Below the pieces are notes generated by a model. It saw only the letters and a program-made list of their open reading frames with translations. It did no database searches and was not told the origin of the DNA. The position numbers and the translations under genes are program-made. From assembly GCA_963556495.2 (NCBI GenBank), contig OY747701.1:39778501-39842500 (forward strand): a stretch of DNA of 64,000 nt, written 5' to 3'. Positions 23,540 through 36,769 of the stretch are shown here, piece by piece. The DNA comes from Valencia hispanica (taxonomy: Eukaryota; Chordata; Actinopteri; Cyprinodontiformes; Valenciidae). How positions within the stretch are numbered: position 1 is the first letter of the stretch; each line of letters starts with the position of its first letter.

Positions 23540-25786
23540 AGTAGGAGAGAAACTATCGAAGAGGGAGCCGCTGATCTCACGCTACCACAGACACACCAGA
23601 GACACATTCTGTACAAAATGAAATCCTTACCTTGCCAACATAATTTCCCCCCGAAGCAGACGTCACAAATGCCAACATCAGCTCCACTAAGATCGTGTGT
23701 ATAGTTTTTTTTTTCCTTTGTGCTCTGTTCTTGGTGGATTTTCACATCGACACGCCATGCAAGTGATTATTTTGGTCAGTTCAGGCACTCTTCTTCTTAG
23801 AAAGTAACTGACTTTCCTTTCCCTGCCTTGCTAAGTAGCTGCAGTTTCCATGAATTTCCCAACTGAAGGAAGCAGAGCACGGAAATGCTGCATCAGTTTC
23901 CAGTTGGCGGCTTTGTTTTATTTTTGCAGAGCTTAAAAGTCGTTTAGACTCTCCTGCATCCGATTAATATTTTACTGTCTTAGATCTGCGTGGCCTTCGT
24001 GGCTCTGCACTATAAAAGTGTCCCTGAACTGCCATGAAACTGGGCAACGCTCCGCTGATGCGTGGCGACGAGTTTACTGTAGATGAGTGGGGCCGAATTA
24101 TGTTCATGATCGAAGCTTTGTGACGCAGGGAGGTCGGGTCGTCTAGTGTCCCTCTGAATGTGTTAGTTCCGTGTTTCGGGTTCCTCTCTTATCTCAACCT
24201 GTGGCTCTGACTTTGCTCATTGCAGAGAGAGGAAAGGATCATTTTGCTATATATAAATTTTTTTCATTCAAGCACCCATTCTCCAATGATTTAATTTTTT
24301 TTCTCTCTTGCTGAACTTGTAAAAGTACATTGTAAACTTCCTGCTTTTTTTTCTCATTCCTGGTTTATTGTTTGTGTTTGAAAGCCTGTAAATGTTAATG
24401 TGGGAAAAGTGTCGTTTATGAAGCTCATGGACTTTCCATCTGTAAGAAATGACTGCAGGAAAACGGATCATCTCCAGCACCTTCCTGTGTTCCCACTCTA
24501 ACACCTTTTTAGGGATCATCTTTAGGACATGAATTTTAGGTAAGAAAAAAAAAAGAAATTTTCCTGTGATGAGTTAGATTTTTTTTGGTTTTGTTTGATT
24601 TGATTAAATCAGTCAAGTGGCGGTTTTTAAAGAAGGATTTTGTTTTTGTAAGCACATTGTGATGATGCCTTGATGCTGGAGTGTAGAAAGAAAGCACAAG
24701 GTTTTTTTCCTGAGATGGAGAAACATTTTGAAGTTCAGAGCACTGAGTCTGTAACTGTTATCTTTTTGTCCCTTCCTTAGGTTTTTATTTCCAGAAGTCT
24801 GATTTAAATCCTTGTAACTGTAAGTTTCTAGTGTACTCTCTCGTCAGCATAACCTTTTGTCTGTACATAGGTTTTTCAATACTTGCAATTGAAGAAATGC
24901 TTTTTCTTTGTAATTGTGAGTCAGTGTGACATTTTGGTGCATACTCTTTTGACACCAGTATGTAAGTACATACAAATACATTTTTTTAAATAATCACATT
25001 TACTCTCCGTGTGTTTTCTCCAGGATATTCTGCAACAAAATGTGAAATCAACTTACTACAGTTTTAAGTAAGATGTACAGAAGCTAAACAGTAACTTCAG
25101 CATCTTATGGTGGGGAGCTACGTTAACGACTTATTTTGTACTAAGTATAAAAATCTCATTAGCTTTAGATGAAATGGTTTGTTTTCTAGAAGACTTACTG
25201 TATTGGTACATTTAATACTGATAAAATTAGAGGGCTGTTATCAGATCAGGACAGTCATGCTCATCTTGCATTTAAGCAAAGTTCTCAAACTCAACCTGTT
25301 TTTAAAATTTCCTTTATTTCCAAGGTTTTCAAAAAGGTTTTTGACTGCAAATGAGTTTTAGATTCCAACAACATTGAAGAAATGTTGCAGTCTGCATTTA
25401 AATCATTTATTTAGTGACCTGTCCAGGAAGGACTTTGGCAGTTCTGCCTTTTTACTGCTCCTAGACCTTCCTGCAGCTTTTGTTGTGGTCGATCTTTAAA
25501 TCCTGATTTCCTGATGTGGCGTACACCCCTTGGACAGACAGCTGGTTATGAATTAACAAATGAATTAAAGTATCAAAGACGCAAACATTATGCAGCATAT
25601 CATTCATTGCTGAGAGATATTTGTTATGGTGCCTAATGTGGGGGAAAAAAAGTTAAGATCTCTCTAAAAATTGTTCCTACATGAGACAAAACAGTTGAGC
25701 TTTAAACTATGCTTTCACCAAAGCATTACATTTTTCTAACTTCCTGTAGTTGCTTGTTGCACTGTTAATACTACTTCAGTGAGGAT

Positions 25787-25792
25787 AATAAA
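25787..25792 (+). terminator. Candidate ppm1g polyadenylation signal AATAAA
   Basis: AATAAA is followed within 40 bases by a T/GT-rich stretch (TTTGTATTTTATTTTTTGTG), the usual downstream context for cleavage. It lies 2.2 kb beyond the ppm1g stop codon, implying a 3' UTR of about 2.25 kb, and the interval has no other gene-like content. Transcript data would be needed to confirm that the UTR is that long. Confidence 0.45.
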
Positions 25793-25829
25793 TTGAAAAA
25801 TTGGTTCATTTGTATTTTATTTTTTGTGT

Positions 25830-27630
25830 TCAGTATCTCAATTAAAAGCGATTTGTTAGCATCTTTGCTGATAAAAGTTACTGCTGCTTGTTTAGTCACT
25901 GGTAAGTTGTCATGTCCCTTTTCCACCACAAGGAGGCAGCCCCGGCAACTGACATGTCCCTGACTTGTCAGTTTATTCCTTGATCGTCTCCACTTTGTGC
26001 TCTGCTGCCTGCTGTACTCAGACTGTCCTCCAGATGACGGTACAAAATTAGTTTGTCCGTGTAATGACATGTCAGTATGAAGCTGGTGGTGTGCATGTGG
26101 CATGAAACTTAGCAAAGTCAGCAGAATTTCCACCCAGTTGGTGAGCAGCTGTGAAACATACCGGTCACATCAAACCATTATGGACAAAAAAAATTAAGAC
26201 TCAATCACTGGTGTCTGAAATTTAATGTACATCCTGTTTAACCTCTCAGATATATAGCCTAACTATTATGAAACCAAGAGATGCTAGATATACTGGTTTC
26301 CCTCCACACTAAGCTTTAATGAGACTGTCCTGCTGATGTTGTGACGTCCTGGTGGCTGCTTCGCTCCCTGAGGATCACTGTCACTGCTGGAACAATGGAA
26401 AGCCAAACAGGAAGCATCCACTGTCCTTGGAATCTAAAAATGGCTCCCAACACACACGCCAATGCATTTCCTTTTACACACTTCCACTTTTTTTGTTTTG
26501 TTTTCATTGCACAGATCAACAGTTTTGTTTCTGTGACATCGAGCCAATGTCTGTTTGTCCCTGGTCATGCTAAGACAGAAATGCAGACCAAATCTTCAGC
26601 AGTGTCTGATTCTGAGCCACTGCGGTGGTGAGCGTTTTGTCCTTGGATTTTGCTCCTTCCCTATAGTGCTATATGTGTCCCCTCCCATGGTCTTCCACAG
26701 AAAGTACACCTAGTGGTTTCTAGACCGAGGACATCCTGCACACACGTAATTTTGGCATTTCAAACATTGTTAATACTTAAGCTGTTTCTATGGACCAACC
26801 TTAGAAGCTCAGTGGTGGCCTTGACCAGCTGTATGTGCTGAAGGAGCTGTTCCTGACTCCAGACTCTTAAACCCGACTGCTGGTCGGGTTGAACCGCAGG
26901 AGACCAAACTGGACTTAGAATTGTTCATGTAACTCTGTGTGTCGTCTCGCCACTCTCTCATATAGAAAGCTGGACCACAATGACAGGTTGTAGTTTAGAT
27001 GCCGAAGGCATTCATCAAGACTTGCAGTCTTTTCTTGTCGTTCCTAAAACTGCACTAACCCTGCTGCCCTCACTCTGCACGGGCGTCAGCAATGTCGCAA
27101 TCATGTCACCAAAAAAAAACCACATTCCTGTGGTCACACAAGTACAGTCAAAATAAATCGGAAGTTTGAGTCCACTCAGCTTTAATCTGTTCTTACCATC
27201 AGATTTGCATCACTTCTCCTTAAAGTGACTGTTTGGGAACTGAGATGACTGCATGTTGTTTTCCAAGTCTTGCATCATTTTGGGTCTCCATAGTCTAGCT
27301 CAGGGTCAGCTTTGTTTTAATTTCCTTTTGAACCAAATGTTTTCACTGGGTGACAGATCAGGACAGCAGGAAGGCTGTTTTAGCCCACGGACTGCATTGC
27401 AATGTGGTTTGATAAAGGGGGTTTTAAATTGTATTTGAATGTTTTCACTTCGAACTCCAAAGTTGTGGAATTTCAAAATCTTGATTCATTTTCAATTTGT
27501 TAAATATGATTTTGTGCTGACAAACTGTGTTCATGCAGAGATTTTAAGAAAGCATACAGAGTCTCTGCAAAAATAATATTTTTAAACAAGTTTTGGTTCT
27601 GTAAATAATATTGTATGTGACGGGGTAAGA
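25830..27630. other. No gene recognised
   Basis: Short overlapping frames around 26341-26631 have no domain, no codon-usage clue and no splice structure. No repeat family was identified. Confidence 0.4.
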
Positions 27631-27639
27631 AGACACATG

Positions 27640-27895
27640 ATTTTCATTTATTTGCATGTCACACTTTTCGGAAAGTGCGATGTGCATTTGTATTCAGCCA
27701 GCCACTTCTACAGCATCTCCACAGTATGATGCTGATACTACTATGCTTTGTGGTGGGGATGCAATGTAATGTATGTAGCCCATAAAGTTCCCCTTTTTCC
27801 ATATGTTTGCCAAAAATGGGAATTTTTTTGGCAGTCTTTCAACAGTGGCTTTATTTTAGAAACTCGTACTTCAAGGACAGATTTCCAAAGAACAC
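27640..27895 (-). mobile_element. Tc1-like relic, antisense
   Basis: AAAGTGCGATGTGCATTTGTATTCAGCC near 27674 matches, in order and wording, the inner terminal region of the Tc1-like copy at 52200-52245. A degenerate 'CAGTATGATGCTG...GGTGGGGATGCA' follows, as in the antisense DDE region. It is heavily deleted. Confidence 0.55.
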
Positions 27896-27899
27896 AACA

Positions 27900-28470
27900 T
27901 TGGCATGTTTGTGTAAGGACGACCCAAATGCAGCAGAGTAAAAATGAAAAGATTTAATTACAACAAAAACAAAGAACGTGGACTTACAGAACTCAGGAGG
28001 AGCAAAAATGTAGCAACGGGGAAACCAGGACCAGGAAGAAAAGTTTGACGGGCAACAGGAAAAGCAGGAACCAAACAGGGAAGAATGACAACCGTATAAA
28101 TACTGAGGAGGAATGAGGAAATGGCAACCTGAGGACCAATCAGTGGGAAGCAGTTGCAGGTGAGAGGGAAAGAACAGGTGGGGGAAATGGCAACGGAGGA
28201 AACAGAGGAAGGCCAAGAACAAAACATAAGAAATGACAAGACAGAACTATTCTGAAGAGGAATGAAGTATAACAGAACTAACGGGACAAACAATGAGAGG
28301 AAGAAGCAAATAAGACTAAACAAGGAAGCAAAAGGTGAAAATATCTAAAGATAGGAAGTAAAGACAAAGTCCAAAATAAGTAACTCTATGAACTTAAAGT
28401 ATATAAGATGAGAAACCTAACATAAGAGCACCAGAGGGTAAAAGAGGGTGAAAAAACAAGGTGGAAGGAA
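27900..28470. repeat. Purine-rich dispersed-repeat-like block, unclassified
   Basis: A long A/G-rich stretch with phrases such as GAGGACCAATCAGTGGGAAG and AACAGGTGGGGGAAATGGCA. It is similar in style to 6395-6725. The antisense frames are Phe/Leu/Ser-rich only because of the composition. I cannot assign a family or ends. Confidence 0.4.
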
Positions 28471-29369
28471 AAACTCAAACTCAAAGCCCAAACACCCAAG
28501 GAAGCTAACAAGCATATAGTTCTCTTTGTAAGGAAAAAACTGAAAACCATGTATAATTTTCCTTCCAACTTAACACTTTTGTGCTTCTTTGTGTTGGCCT
28601 AGCTCCTAAAATCCTGATGCTTTGAAGTCTGGGGTTGGAAAAGGACAGAATATGAAAAAGTTAAAGAAGTTGCAATGTGTTTGCACTGCACTGCTGAAGA
28701 GCTATAGATTTTTATATTCATTTCTGTGTTTCCATCATTTAGAATGTAAAATATCCATACATACAAAAAAGCAACCTCATGTAAAATGCTACATCTTTTA
28801 AATACTGAAAAGCAGAATAAGTGGAGAAATGTAAGAAGTTCTAAAAGCAAGACCTTTTCTAGTCAGAACAAATCAGATTTAAATCAGGGTCAGAACTTAG
28901 TGATTTATGTGTTTAATCCTGACCTCTCAATAAAGACACAAAGCCGCTCATATTATCAGGTTGGACCTTGTTGCTGACACGTGAACCTGCAGTGGATTCA
29001 GAGAGATGTCACAGTCAGCTGTTCTGCTGCTGACAGGATGCATTAGCATGTCAGCATCATTCACATCCTGTTGCTGTGTGTTGTCAGCCTAAGCATGCTG
29101 GAAAAACTGATAGTTGTAGAAACAAAAACAGAATTCATTTGATATTTTCCACTTTCCTGTCAGTTCTTACCGTCTTTCAGCTTTTTATCCACTTCCTGCC
29201 TCCCCTTTCCTCCACCTCCTCTCCTCATCCTTCCTCTCTGCCCTCTAATCTTTCCTTTCCTTTATACATCCTTTTTTGATAACTTTGTCCTCCCTTCCTG
29301 TCCATGCGTTCAACCTCTCCAACCAAATTCATCAGATCGCTTATCTGGTGAAAAGCCAGTGAAGAGGAA
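28471..29369. other. No gene recognised
   Basis: AT-rich intergenic DNA, with a pyrimidine-rich patch at 29195-29260. No coding or repeat signature is supported. Confidence 0.35.
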
Positions 29370-30320
29370 CCTCTGTGAAAAAGTATTAGATTTTTTACAG
29401 ATTTCTTCAGTTTTTGCTTTAATGTCACATTTAATTGGCTCCAATTAAACACATTGTAATATCAGACAAAGATAACTTGAGTAAATACAAAATGCACCTA
29501 AATAAAGTCAGTATGTCTGTGTGTACTTACCTGTTAGCTTTATCTGTTTCTCTGGTTTCCAAACTATTCGTTACAGAAATGTTTGAATTCCTTCACAATG
29601 GAGGGTTTTCAAGCAGGAATCTAAATCAGATTTAAGTTCAGACTTTGACTAGACCACTCCAAAGCCTTAATTCTATTTATTTGCAGCTGAACCTGCGGGT
29701 GTGCTTTCAATCCTTTTCCTCCTGCGTACCCGAAGTGCGCTTGATCTTAACATCACAAACTGATGGGCAGACATTCTCCTTCATGATTTTATTGAAGCGA
29801 GAGCAGAGTTTCTGATTCTAGCAATAAGGTTTCCAGATCCTGAAGCAGCAAAGCAGCCCCACACCATTACACTACCATGACCTTTTTACCATATGTGTAA
29901 ATTTGTAAATGCTGTGATATTTTTACACCAGATGCAACAGGATGCACATATTTGAAAACGTTCCACTTTTGTCTCATTAAGCCACAGTCTTGAAAATAAA
30001 CAATATTTTTTTTAGACAGACCTGTCCTTAGGTCCGTTTGGTGTTTGTTTCTCCACTGTTCCACGTTTTCTCCATTTGTGGATAATGGCTCCCACTTTTC
30101 ACTGCAGTCCCAAAGCCTTAGAAGGGGCTTTATAACTCTTTCCAGATTGACAGAATGTCAATGACTTAGTTTTTCACCTGTTCTTCAATTTCTTTGGATT
30201 GGGGCATGCTGTGTTGCTTTTTAAGTTTTTTTGTAGTCCACTTTATGATGTTGGGGAGGTTCTTTTTAATTGCTTTTTTAATTCTACAGGCGCGGCAGTA
30301 ATCAGAAGTGGATGTGTATT
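29370..30320 (-). mobile_element. Tc1/mariner-like transposon relic, second family, antisense
   Basis: Starts with a terminal-repeat-like TGAAAAAGTATTAGATT and ATATCAGACAAAGATAACTT. It continues with antisense transposase text: GACCACTCCAAAGCCTTAAT (29653), GCAGACATTCTCCTTCATGA, CCAGATCCTGAAGCAGCAAA, TCCATTTGTGGATAATGGCT and TTCTTCAATTTCTTTGGATT. This is the order of a known fish Tc1-like family, distinct from the one at 47031-48466. No open frame remains. Confidence 0.7.
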
Positions 30321-31925
30321 TACTCAGGTTATCTTCTCTGTGACTGGAGTTGTTTGTGAATGTTAGAAGTTGGCTTTGGTCTTGGCCACAGGCCGTTTGG
30401 TTCAGCCTCTAATCTGGATTAATACTAAATGGAAATGGCAAGAGATAAGATATTAACTGTTTCTAACCTTTTAACAGAAGCTCACAATTCCTGAACCATC
30501 CCTTTAATATTTACTTCCCAGTTAGGTCATATAAGAGCTGAGGATTTAAACTTCTACCACAAACAAAATTAATAACTTTGAATCTTTACAGCATGCTAAA
30601 TGCAGACCTGCTAAAGGCCGCTTGTGCAAACTGCACTTTAACATGACCTCAATTAATTAGCTTTAAAAAGAATTACTGTGTCCCAGTCTAATCTGTCGTT
30701 AATAGCAAAAGAAATGTTGTGTAACAATTAGAAATGCTGTGATTGCTTCTATTTTGTTTTAACTCTTATACTCTGAGAAAAGAACATGAAAAATATGTGA
30801 GTTCATCTTGTTTTAAGATTAATGGAAACCGTTGAAAAGATAAATATAGCCTACAGCTTGACCAAGCAAAACCAAATATATAACATTAATTTCATTGCAT
30901 ATTTTAGATTGTTTAGAGTAATCTTTCCTGGCTTCAAATCAACCATCGCAAAGTTCAGCAAGGTAGAACCTTATGAAAACCTAAACCACAAACTTCAGCA
31001 AACACTCCTGGACACATCCACATACGTTGTATGCATACTGGTACTGATCCACTTCCTGTATAGCAGGACAAACCCACACATTCCCATAATAGTCAGAGAT
31101 AAGAGATACTGGGAAACAAGCAGCTGTGTGACTAGTGGACATAGTGCAGCTCTTACATCACCCTACATTTTTCCAACTTTCCCAGCAGATCCTTTACCTG
31201 CTTTTCCTCTGAATTGTTGAGCTTGATTCTCCACTTGCACCACAGATTGAAAAAATATAATAATTATCTACAGTTTAATTTCAATTTCTATCATTTAATC
31301 CTCACAAAGAAAAGAAAAATACAAAATTACTTATCTGTTTTTTATTTCTTAATGCCACAGAGAGCCAATTAACCGATTTATCTATCTCATTATTTCCGCT
31401 CAATAGAATTTAAAATGCATATTGACATCCAAGAATTTCTATATCACAAGAATTTCTAGCAAGAAATTACACCGTTTTTTTCATTCCAATCCACTCTAAT
31501 CGTTTTGACACATGATTCTGCTTTGGCTTTATTTTCTGTCACATTTTCCTTTATCTCTTCCATTCAGTCTGTCATAGAGCTGGTCACGAGTGTAGAGTGT
31601 GATCATTTAGTGCCTCAGAAATGAACAGAAAAAGCAATGAGGCTGGGGCAATGTTTACATCCTTCAACCTTTTAAAACTTGTCAAATGTTTCAGAGATTT
31701 ACAATAAAACTGATATTATAAGAAGTTATTTCTTTAATGTTTCTAGTCTCGTTAGAATTTAGAGTAAAACTGAAAAATAAAGCATCTATGGTGTGCAGTT
31801 GGTGCCAGATATTTACATACAGTATAGATAAATAAACTGAACTTGACTTATATCAATTTGACTGAATTGGAATAATTGACTTTGAATCTGTCTATATGAC
31901 AGGATTGATATAACTACAGTATATA
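30321..31925. other. No gene recognised
   Basis: AT-rich. The 132-codon frame at 30822-31220 has no recognisable domain, is low in GC and has no splice or conservation support. Confidence 0.35.
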
Positions 31926-32015
31926 TTTATGCACTTGAATTGGATCTGTTTGTTTGTAAAGTGGCTTGAGACAACATGTGTTGTTAATCAGCACTATATA
32001 AATAAACTAAATTGA
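31926..32015 (+). mobile_element. LINE 3'-end fragment
   Basis: Reads TTTGTAAAGTGGCTTGAGAC, then GTTGTTAATCAGCACTATAT, then AAATAAACTAAATTGAA. This is the stereotyped 3' tail of L2/Rex-like fish LINEs: TGTAAAG..CTTGAGA, a short spacer, then CTATATAAATAAA and a simple tail. No coding part is recognisable upstream. Confidence 0.6.
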
Positions 32016-33300
32016 ACAAAATGTAATTTAAAGCCAGAATCAAATGAAATATATATTTTAAGAGAATTATTTAGATTATTATTTGCTTCAGAAATGTAAA
32101 TATGTCAACAGTACTACACCTTCAAGCAATTTGGCAAAGCAAAAATTATGATGTCATAGAATTGTAAATAATTGGTTAATTCGCATTATTTGAATACTGC
32201 AACCTTGTGTGAAATCTTGTAAAATTAAAACAAATCAAAGATATCTGTAAGGGAACTGAGGACGTCAACTAGTGTCCATTCTTAGGTAGAAAATCCAGAT
32301 GCCTGAAGGTCATCTTTTAAAATAATGATATAAAAAATAATACCAGGAAAGGAATGTGCTTCCGTCATACAGTTAAGGAAGTAGATGGTCTCTTCTGCAA
32401 AATGTGTATTAACCCCAGAACACACACACAAGATCTTATTAGGATGCTGGCTTAAGCTGGTATGAGAGAGTTGTTTTCTACAATGAAACCATTCGTATGC
32501 TGACATATGCTAAAAGGCCACTCGGTGAGGGAGAAACCATTACTCCAAAAGCAACATAAAAAGTCAGATAACTGTTTGCAAATGCACTCAGGGATAAAGA
32601 CCAAATAAAGACATTATTGGTAGCTTAACAAAAAGATACCACAGGTAAAATTGGTGCTCCAGGCTTTAAAATATATTCTCAAACACTTCAGTTTTCATGT
32701 CACATTCACATACCTGTGGGTGTATACAAACCACTCAGCCTATACTGACCTAGTTTAAACATTTCCAGGCTGTGAGCAAGCATTTTAACTTCATTATTGA
32801 GATTACTCCTCAACAGTGAGGTTTCTTTATATTGCAAACATGTCTATGGTCCATCAGTGAAAGGCACGTTGTTCAGCTGTAAGAAACATTCTGGCAGAAA
32901 ATCACATCTTCCTCATTCTCCTGCAGAAAGCTGCTCTGCGTCCAATGTACAGCCTCCTCAGAGAAACACACAAACTATAAACACTCACTTTTGTGACTAA
33001 GATACTCTTTTTGACTCGAGGGACAGAGGTTTTAGTCTAAGAAGATCTTGTGATGTGAAAGGTTTTAATTCTGGCTGCAGCTGTTTGTCTTGTGACTCAG
33101 TTGAAGATCATCAGCGGTAACTCGGTGGTCTATATGTGGCAAAACCCGATCATATGAATGATTGTCTCATGACTGCTGTGGGTCTGATAACTTTGATGCT
33201 AATTGTTTAAGTAAAAAATGTATATTCTTTAGTTTATTTTATTCTATATCTTTGGCGCTGTCAGTAGTTGGGGTTTGGTTTGTGTGGTGTTTTCGCTCTG
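32016..33300. other. No gene recognised
   Basis: No coding signal or identifiable repeat. Frames here are short and composition-driven. Confidence 0.35.
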
Positions 33301-34135
33301 TTTCACTTTTCCATAGGTTGTCCACCAGAGGGCACAGTGGAGGCACAGGATCTAGCTCTGGTGGGTGGAGACCTGCAGGTGTGATTACGCAGACCTGCAA
33401 ATCATCAGGACTGCAGGAGGATAAAAGGAGCTAGCAGTATTCCATGCCTGAGTACTAACCTATATGGAAACCCCAAGCCTTCCCAGTTCCTTGCTAGTCT
33501 AAGTTAAACTTTTTGTCCGTTCCTTACATTTTCCCCCGATTCTTCCTCAGATACTCTTCCTTTTTCATGTTCCTTGCTTCCCTGGTTTCCTCTCCTGAGA
33601 TCCTTTGCCCAAGATAAATACTTACCTTCAAGATTCCTCTCTGTCTTCTACCTCCACGGCTGACTCCCGGCTTCCTTAGACAAACATCATCCTCCTGCTC
33701 TGTTCCACTCACCCAATGGAGTTCCACCTGAAGTTCCATCTTCAGCGTACTTCCTGTCCACCCTCCTACGACAACTTGTAAGACAAACTCAGTTTTCATT
33801 CATTATCTTCTACTTAGCATACATTCACCTTCCAGCTCACACCCAACCATCGGGATCCCCACCACAACACCTCCTGGATATCCACCACAATGGCCAGCCA
33901 CAGGCTCCACTAACTCCTCCCTGGTGATTCCATCACTTCACCAACTGTAAGCAGATTCATCATTAATTATTCTCCTTCTCAAGATCCCTGCTCAGATGAT
34001 CCTCCATTCCAGAGATCCAGCTCCTAGTTCCAAGTAGATTTCCAGCAGCTCCTGTTCCTGAGTCATTCACCTTACATTCAATAAAATTTTAAATCTGAGT
34101 CTCCTGAAAGTTTTGTGCATATGGGTCAGACAGCT
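33301..34135. repeat. Unclassified repeat-like block
   Basis: GC content and style change sharply at about 33315 (CCACCAGAGGGCACAGTGGAGG), with CTGCAGGTGTGATTACGCAG and GGAGGATAAAAGGAGCTAGC following. The rest is C/T-rich up to an AATAAAATTTTAAATC near 34080 and CCTAAAACCCTGACA at 34137-34151. The combination of a TATA-like ATAAAAGG and a downstream AATAAA suggests a promoter-to-polyA unit such as a retroelement terminal region. No ends or coding parts were identified. Confidence 0.3.
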
Positions 34136-34304
34136 TCCTAAAACCCTGACATGCGCCTGACTAAATAAGCGGTTTAATAATGAGAGCAATCCAGGTCACT
34201 TCATCTTGTTTCTATTCTGATAATTACTTAAAGATACTAGCCAGAGGTGTATTTTACTCACCAACAATTTTACAACTATATAAATGTACTTCATAAATTA
34301 ATTT

Positions 34305-34700
34305 CAATTCAGTTTTTTTATATAGCGCCGATTCACAACAGATGTCATCTCAAGGCACTTAACAAGAAGTCATTTCAATACATTTATACAAACATTCCAA
34401 TCCGTTAAAAAGTTTCCTACTTAAGGAATCCCAGCAGATTGCGTCAGTCATTGGTGTGAGGTTGGGCCCTGTTAATGCAGACTTTCCAACCACAGCAGTC
34501 CATCAGCAATCCCTTATACTGAGTAAGCATGTAGCGACGGTGGAGAGGAAAAACTCCCCTTTAACAGGAAGAAACCTCCAACAGAACCAGGCTCAGTAGG
34601 AGCGGCCATCTGCCACGACCGTCTGGGGGTTCGAGAAGACAGAGCAGAAACACAGAAGGAACAGAAGATCTAATGTAAGAGTACTTTCTATGTTACAGAA
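34305..34700 (-). mobile_element. LINE 3'-end repeat, antisense copy
   Basis: Begins with the complement of a LINE tail (TATATAGCGCCGATTCACAA, CAGATGTCATCTCAAGGCAC). It continues through GAATCCCAGCAGATTGCG, GCATGTAGCGACGGTGGAGA, AACTCCCCTTTAACAGGAAG and TCGAGAAGACAGAGCAGAAA. The same ordered text occurs at 60355-60715 (same orientation) and 57470-57875 (opposite orientation), so it is a dispersed family with three good copies here. Confidence 0.8.
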
Positions 34701-35145
34701 AGTAAAACGTTGATAAATTAAATTATACATTTCCACTGAAAGATTAAACATTCATACAGTTTGTAAAAAGCTCCTTAAATAAAATAAAAATCTATATCCA
34801 TGTTCTGTTAATTCGGATCAATGACATCACATGAGGCAGCAAGAACTGAGGATTGTCTGCTGGCATTAGTAAACGCTGCACTGAAATGATGCATGGTGAA
34901 TGAAACTGGTATTAGTTAGTCTTTCTGCTTGATAACAGTTATTGGGGATTATATCTGGTCTTGCTGTAGTTCTGCAGGATATTGGAGTTTCATAACAACA
35001 TGGACTGAAATTATGGCAGCAGACCTTCTATGATGAACTCCATGTCCACAGTTTGAGCTACTCCACTTCATTAGCCACTTCTAGTGTTATTATAGCTAAA
35101 TTATCCTCAAATCCTTGTGTCCCCATGCATGACTCAAAAATGATA
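34701..35145. other. No gene recognised
   Basis: AT-rich intergenic DNA without coding or repeat signal that I can name. Confidence 0.35.
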
Positions 35146-35149
35146 AAAA

Positions 35150-35640
35150 CAGATCCGTGCAGTGAGGTGGAGCTGTGGCTTGGTTCAATTAGGTGGAAGC
35201 ATGGCTCAAGTCAGTGAGGTGAGGTGGAGGTGTGACTCAACTCAAATAGAGAGGTGGAGGCATGGTTCAAATCAGGGAGGTCGGGAGGAGACATGGTGAG
35301 TTGAAGGCGTGGCTCAGTTCAGTTGGGGATAAAGGCAAGGCTCGTTTTAGGTAAATGGCCTGCATTTGTATAGCACAAAGTGCTTTACACTATGTTCAGT
35401 CATTCACCCATTCACGCACACATTGACACGCTGGTGGTGGTGAGCTAGGGCACACTGACAGAAGCAAGGCTGCCCTACACACAGGAGCCACCGGGCTCCT
35501 GACCATCACCAGCAGGCAAGGTGGGTGAACGACAGACAGTCTGAGCGGAGGTTCGGACCGGCAACCCATCGGTTAGGGGATGAAGAGAGGTGGTCGAGGT
35601 GTGGTTTGTTGTAGTGAGGTGGAGGCTCTGTAGGATGATG
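35150..35640. repeat. Degenerate ~30-bp minisatellite split by an inserted dispersed repeat
   Basis: Units built on AGGTGGAGGTGTGGCTCA recur from 35160 to about 35345, with variants AGGTGGAAGCATGGCTCA, AGGTGGAGGTGTGACTCA and AGGTGGAGGCATGGTTCA. The array resumes at about 35585-35635 (GGTCGAGGTGTGGTTTG, GTGAGGTGGAGGCTC). Between them lies a non-tandem segment listed separately. Confidence 0.75.
35350..35580. mobile_element. Dispersed fish repeat inserted in the minisatellite
   Basis: The text GTAAATGGCCTGCATTTGTA, AGTGCTTTACACTATG, CATTCACCCATTCACGCACA and GGTTCGGACCGGCAACCCAT matches a widespread fish repeat. That repeat starts TAAATGG.CTGCATTTATATAGCGC and ends with a 'gatcgaacc.ccgacct' type segment (recalled, not searched). 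The class (SINE-like or LINE-tail) is uncertain. Confidence 0.55.
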
Positions 35641-36765
35641 TGTCCTATCTATACTGGAACTGCTCTTGCTGGATTAAACCCTGAAGGCCAAAATGTTCTT
35701 CATGTCAGAACAACTTCTCAGCATAAGTGTTTCTTTATGGATTGGCTCATATAAAACATAGAGAAACAACAATGAGATTTAAAAAAACATGTCTGCTAGG
35801 GTTTTTACATCGAGAGGCTCTGATTACATCGCCGCTGTATTTAACTATACTGCTTGGGTTCCATGGTTTTTCGATGCATTTCCATTTGTGTCAGCCTTAC
35901 CTTCTCTCCAGCGACGTTTTGTGTCTTGCTTTAGTTTTCTCAGGTTTAGTTGTTTTAATTCGCCATCTCTTTGGGCTGGTTGAACTGATCAACTATTAAA
36001 AGTATTACAGTAAATTGTTCAGTTAAACTTGAGAACCTTGCACATGCATAGCTTCACTGTGACAGAGTAAAAGGAAAGTTAAAACAAACACTGCTGTTGC
36101 ATTCTAGGGTGTGATCAAAATAGGTGTGTCTGTAAGAAACTAAAGACTCAGCATAATGTGCAGAAACACATTAGACTCCCTGTGTTTTTAAGGATGAGCC
36201 CAACTCCCCTCATTCTGTGAGTTTCAACATCACTCCCTTTCTCTCCCCAGCTGCGCGCTCTGGGTTAAACAAACAGATTTGAACATCTTGTGAGAAACCC
36301 AGATTGCATTCTCATACAGAAAGTCTTCTTCTCTGGTGGAGATACTCTGTAGCTGGAAAAAATGTTTCATCAGTATAACTGAGCTGTTGCTGTCTGTAAC
36401 AACGATTCACTGCCCATAAAGATGTCTTGAAGCAGGGACTGTGCAGAGCTGAAACTGGGCCTCCTTCTGGCTCCGTTGTGTCAGCTCACCCCGGTGAAAT
36501 AAAAGGACAAAAGTTCTGGCCAAAAGCCTGCTGGACACTGTGTGTGTTTGTGTGTACCAGCTGGTTACATCTGGTTCAGGAGGCCAAAGAGAGAGGCTGC
36601 TTTCACCCACCTCTAAAGATCAGTTACTAATCACTATTTCCCAGAAGTCTGATTTCTCTGTTTATGTCAGAGGGAGAGGGATGTATAAATGTGATGCCTT
36701 TCTGTAAACTTTGTTAGACAACTTTTGAAAAAACGTTATTAAATGATGCTTTTCTTTTAGCTTAT
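35641..36765. other. No gene recognised
   Basis: Several frames of 60-90 codons overlap on both strands (35727-35999, 36407-36630), but none shows a domain or splice context. Confidence 0.35.
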
Positions 36766-36769
36766 TTCT

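Noticed and set aside
29225..29452. Minus-strand Lys/Glu/Gly-rich 75-codon frame
   Set aside because: Result of a pyrimidine-rich tract on the plus strand; no conserved features.
30822..31220. 132-codon frame
   Set aside because: AT-rich, no recognisable domain and no gene context.
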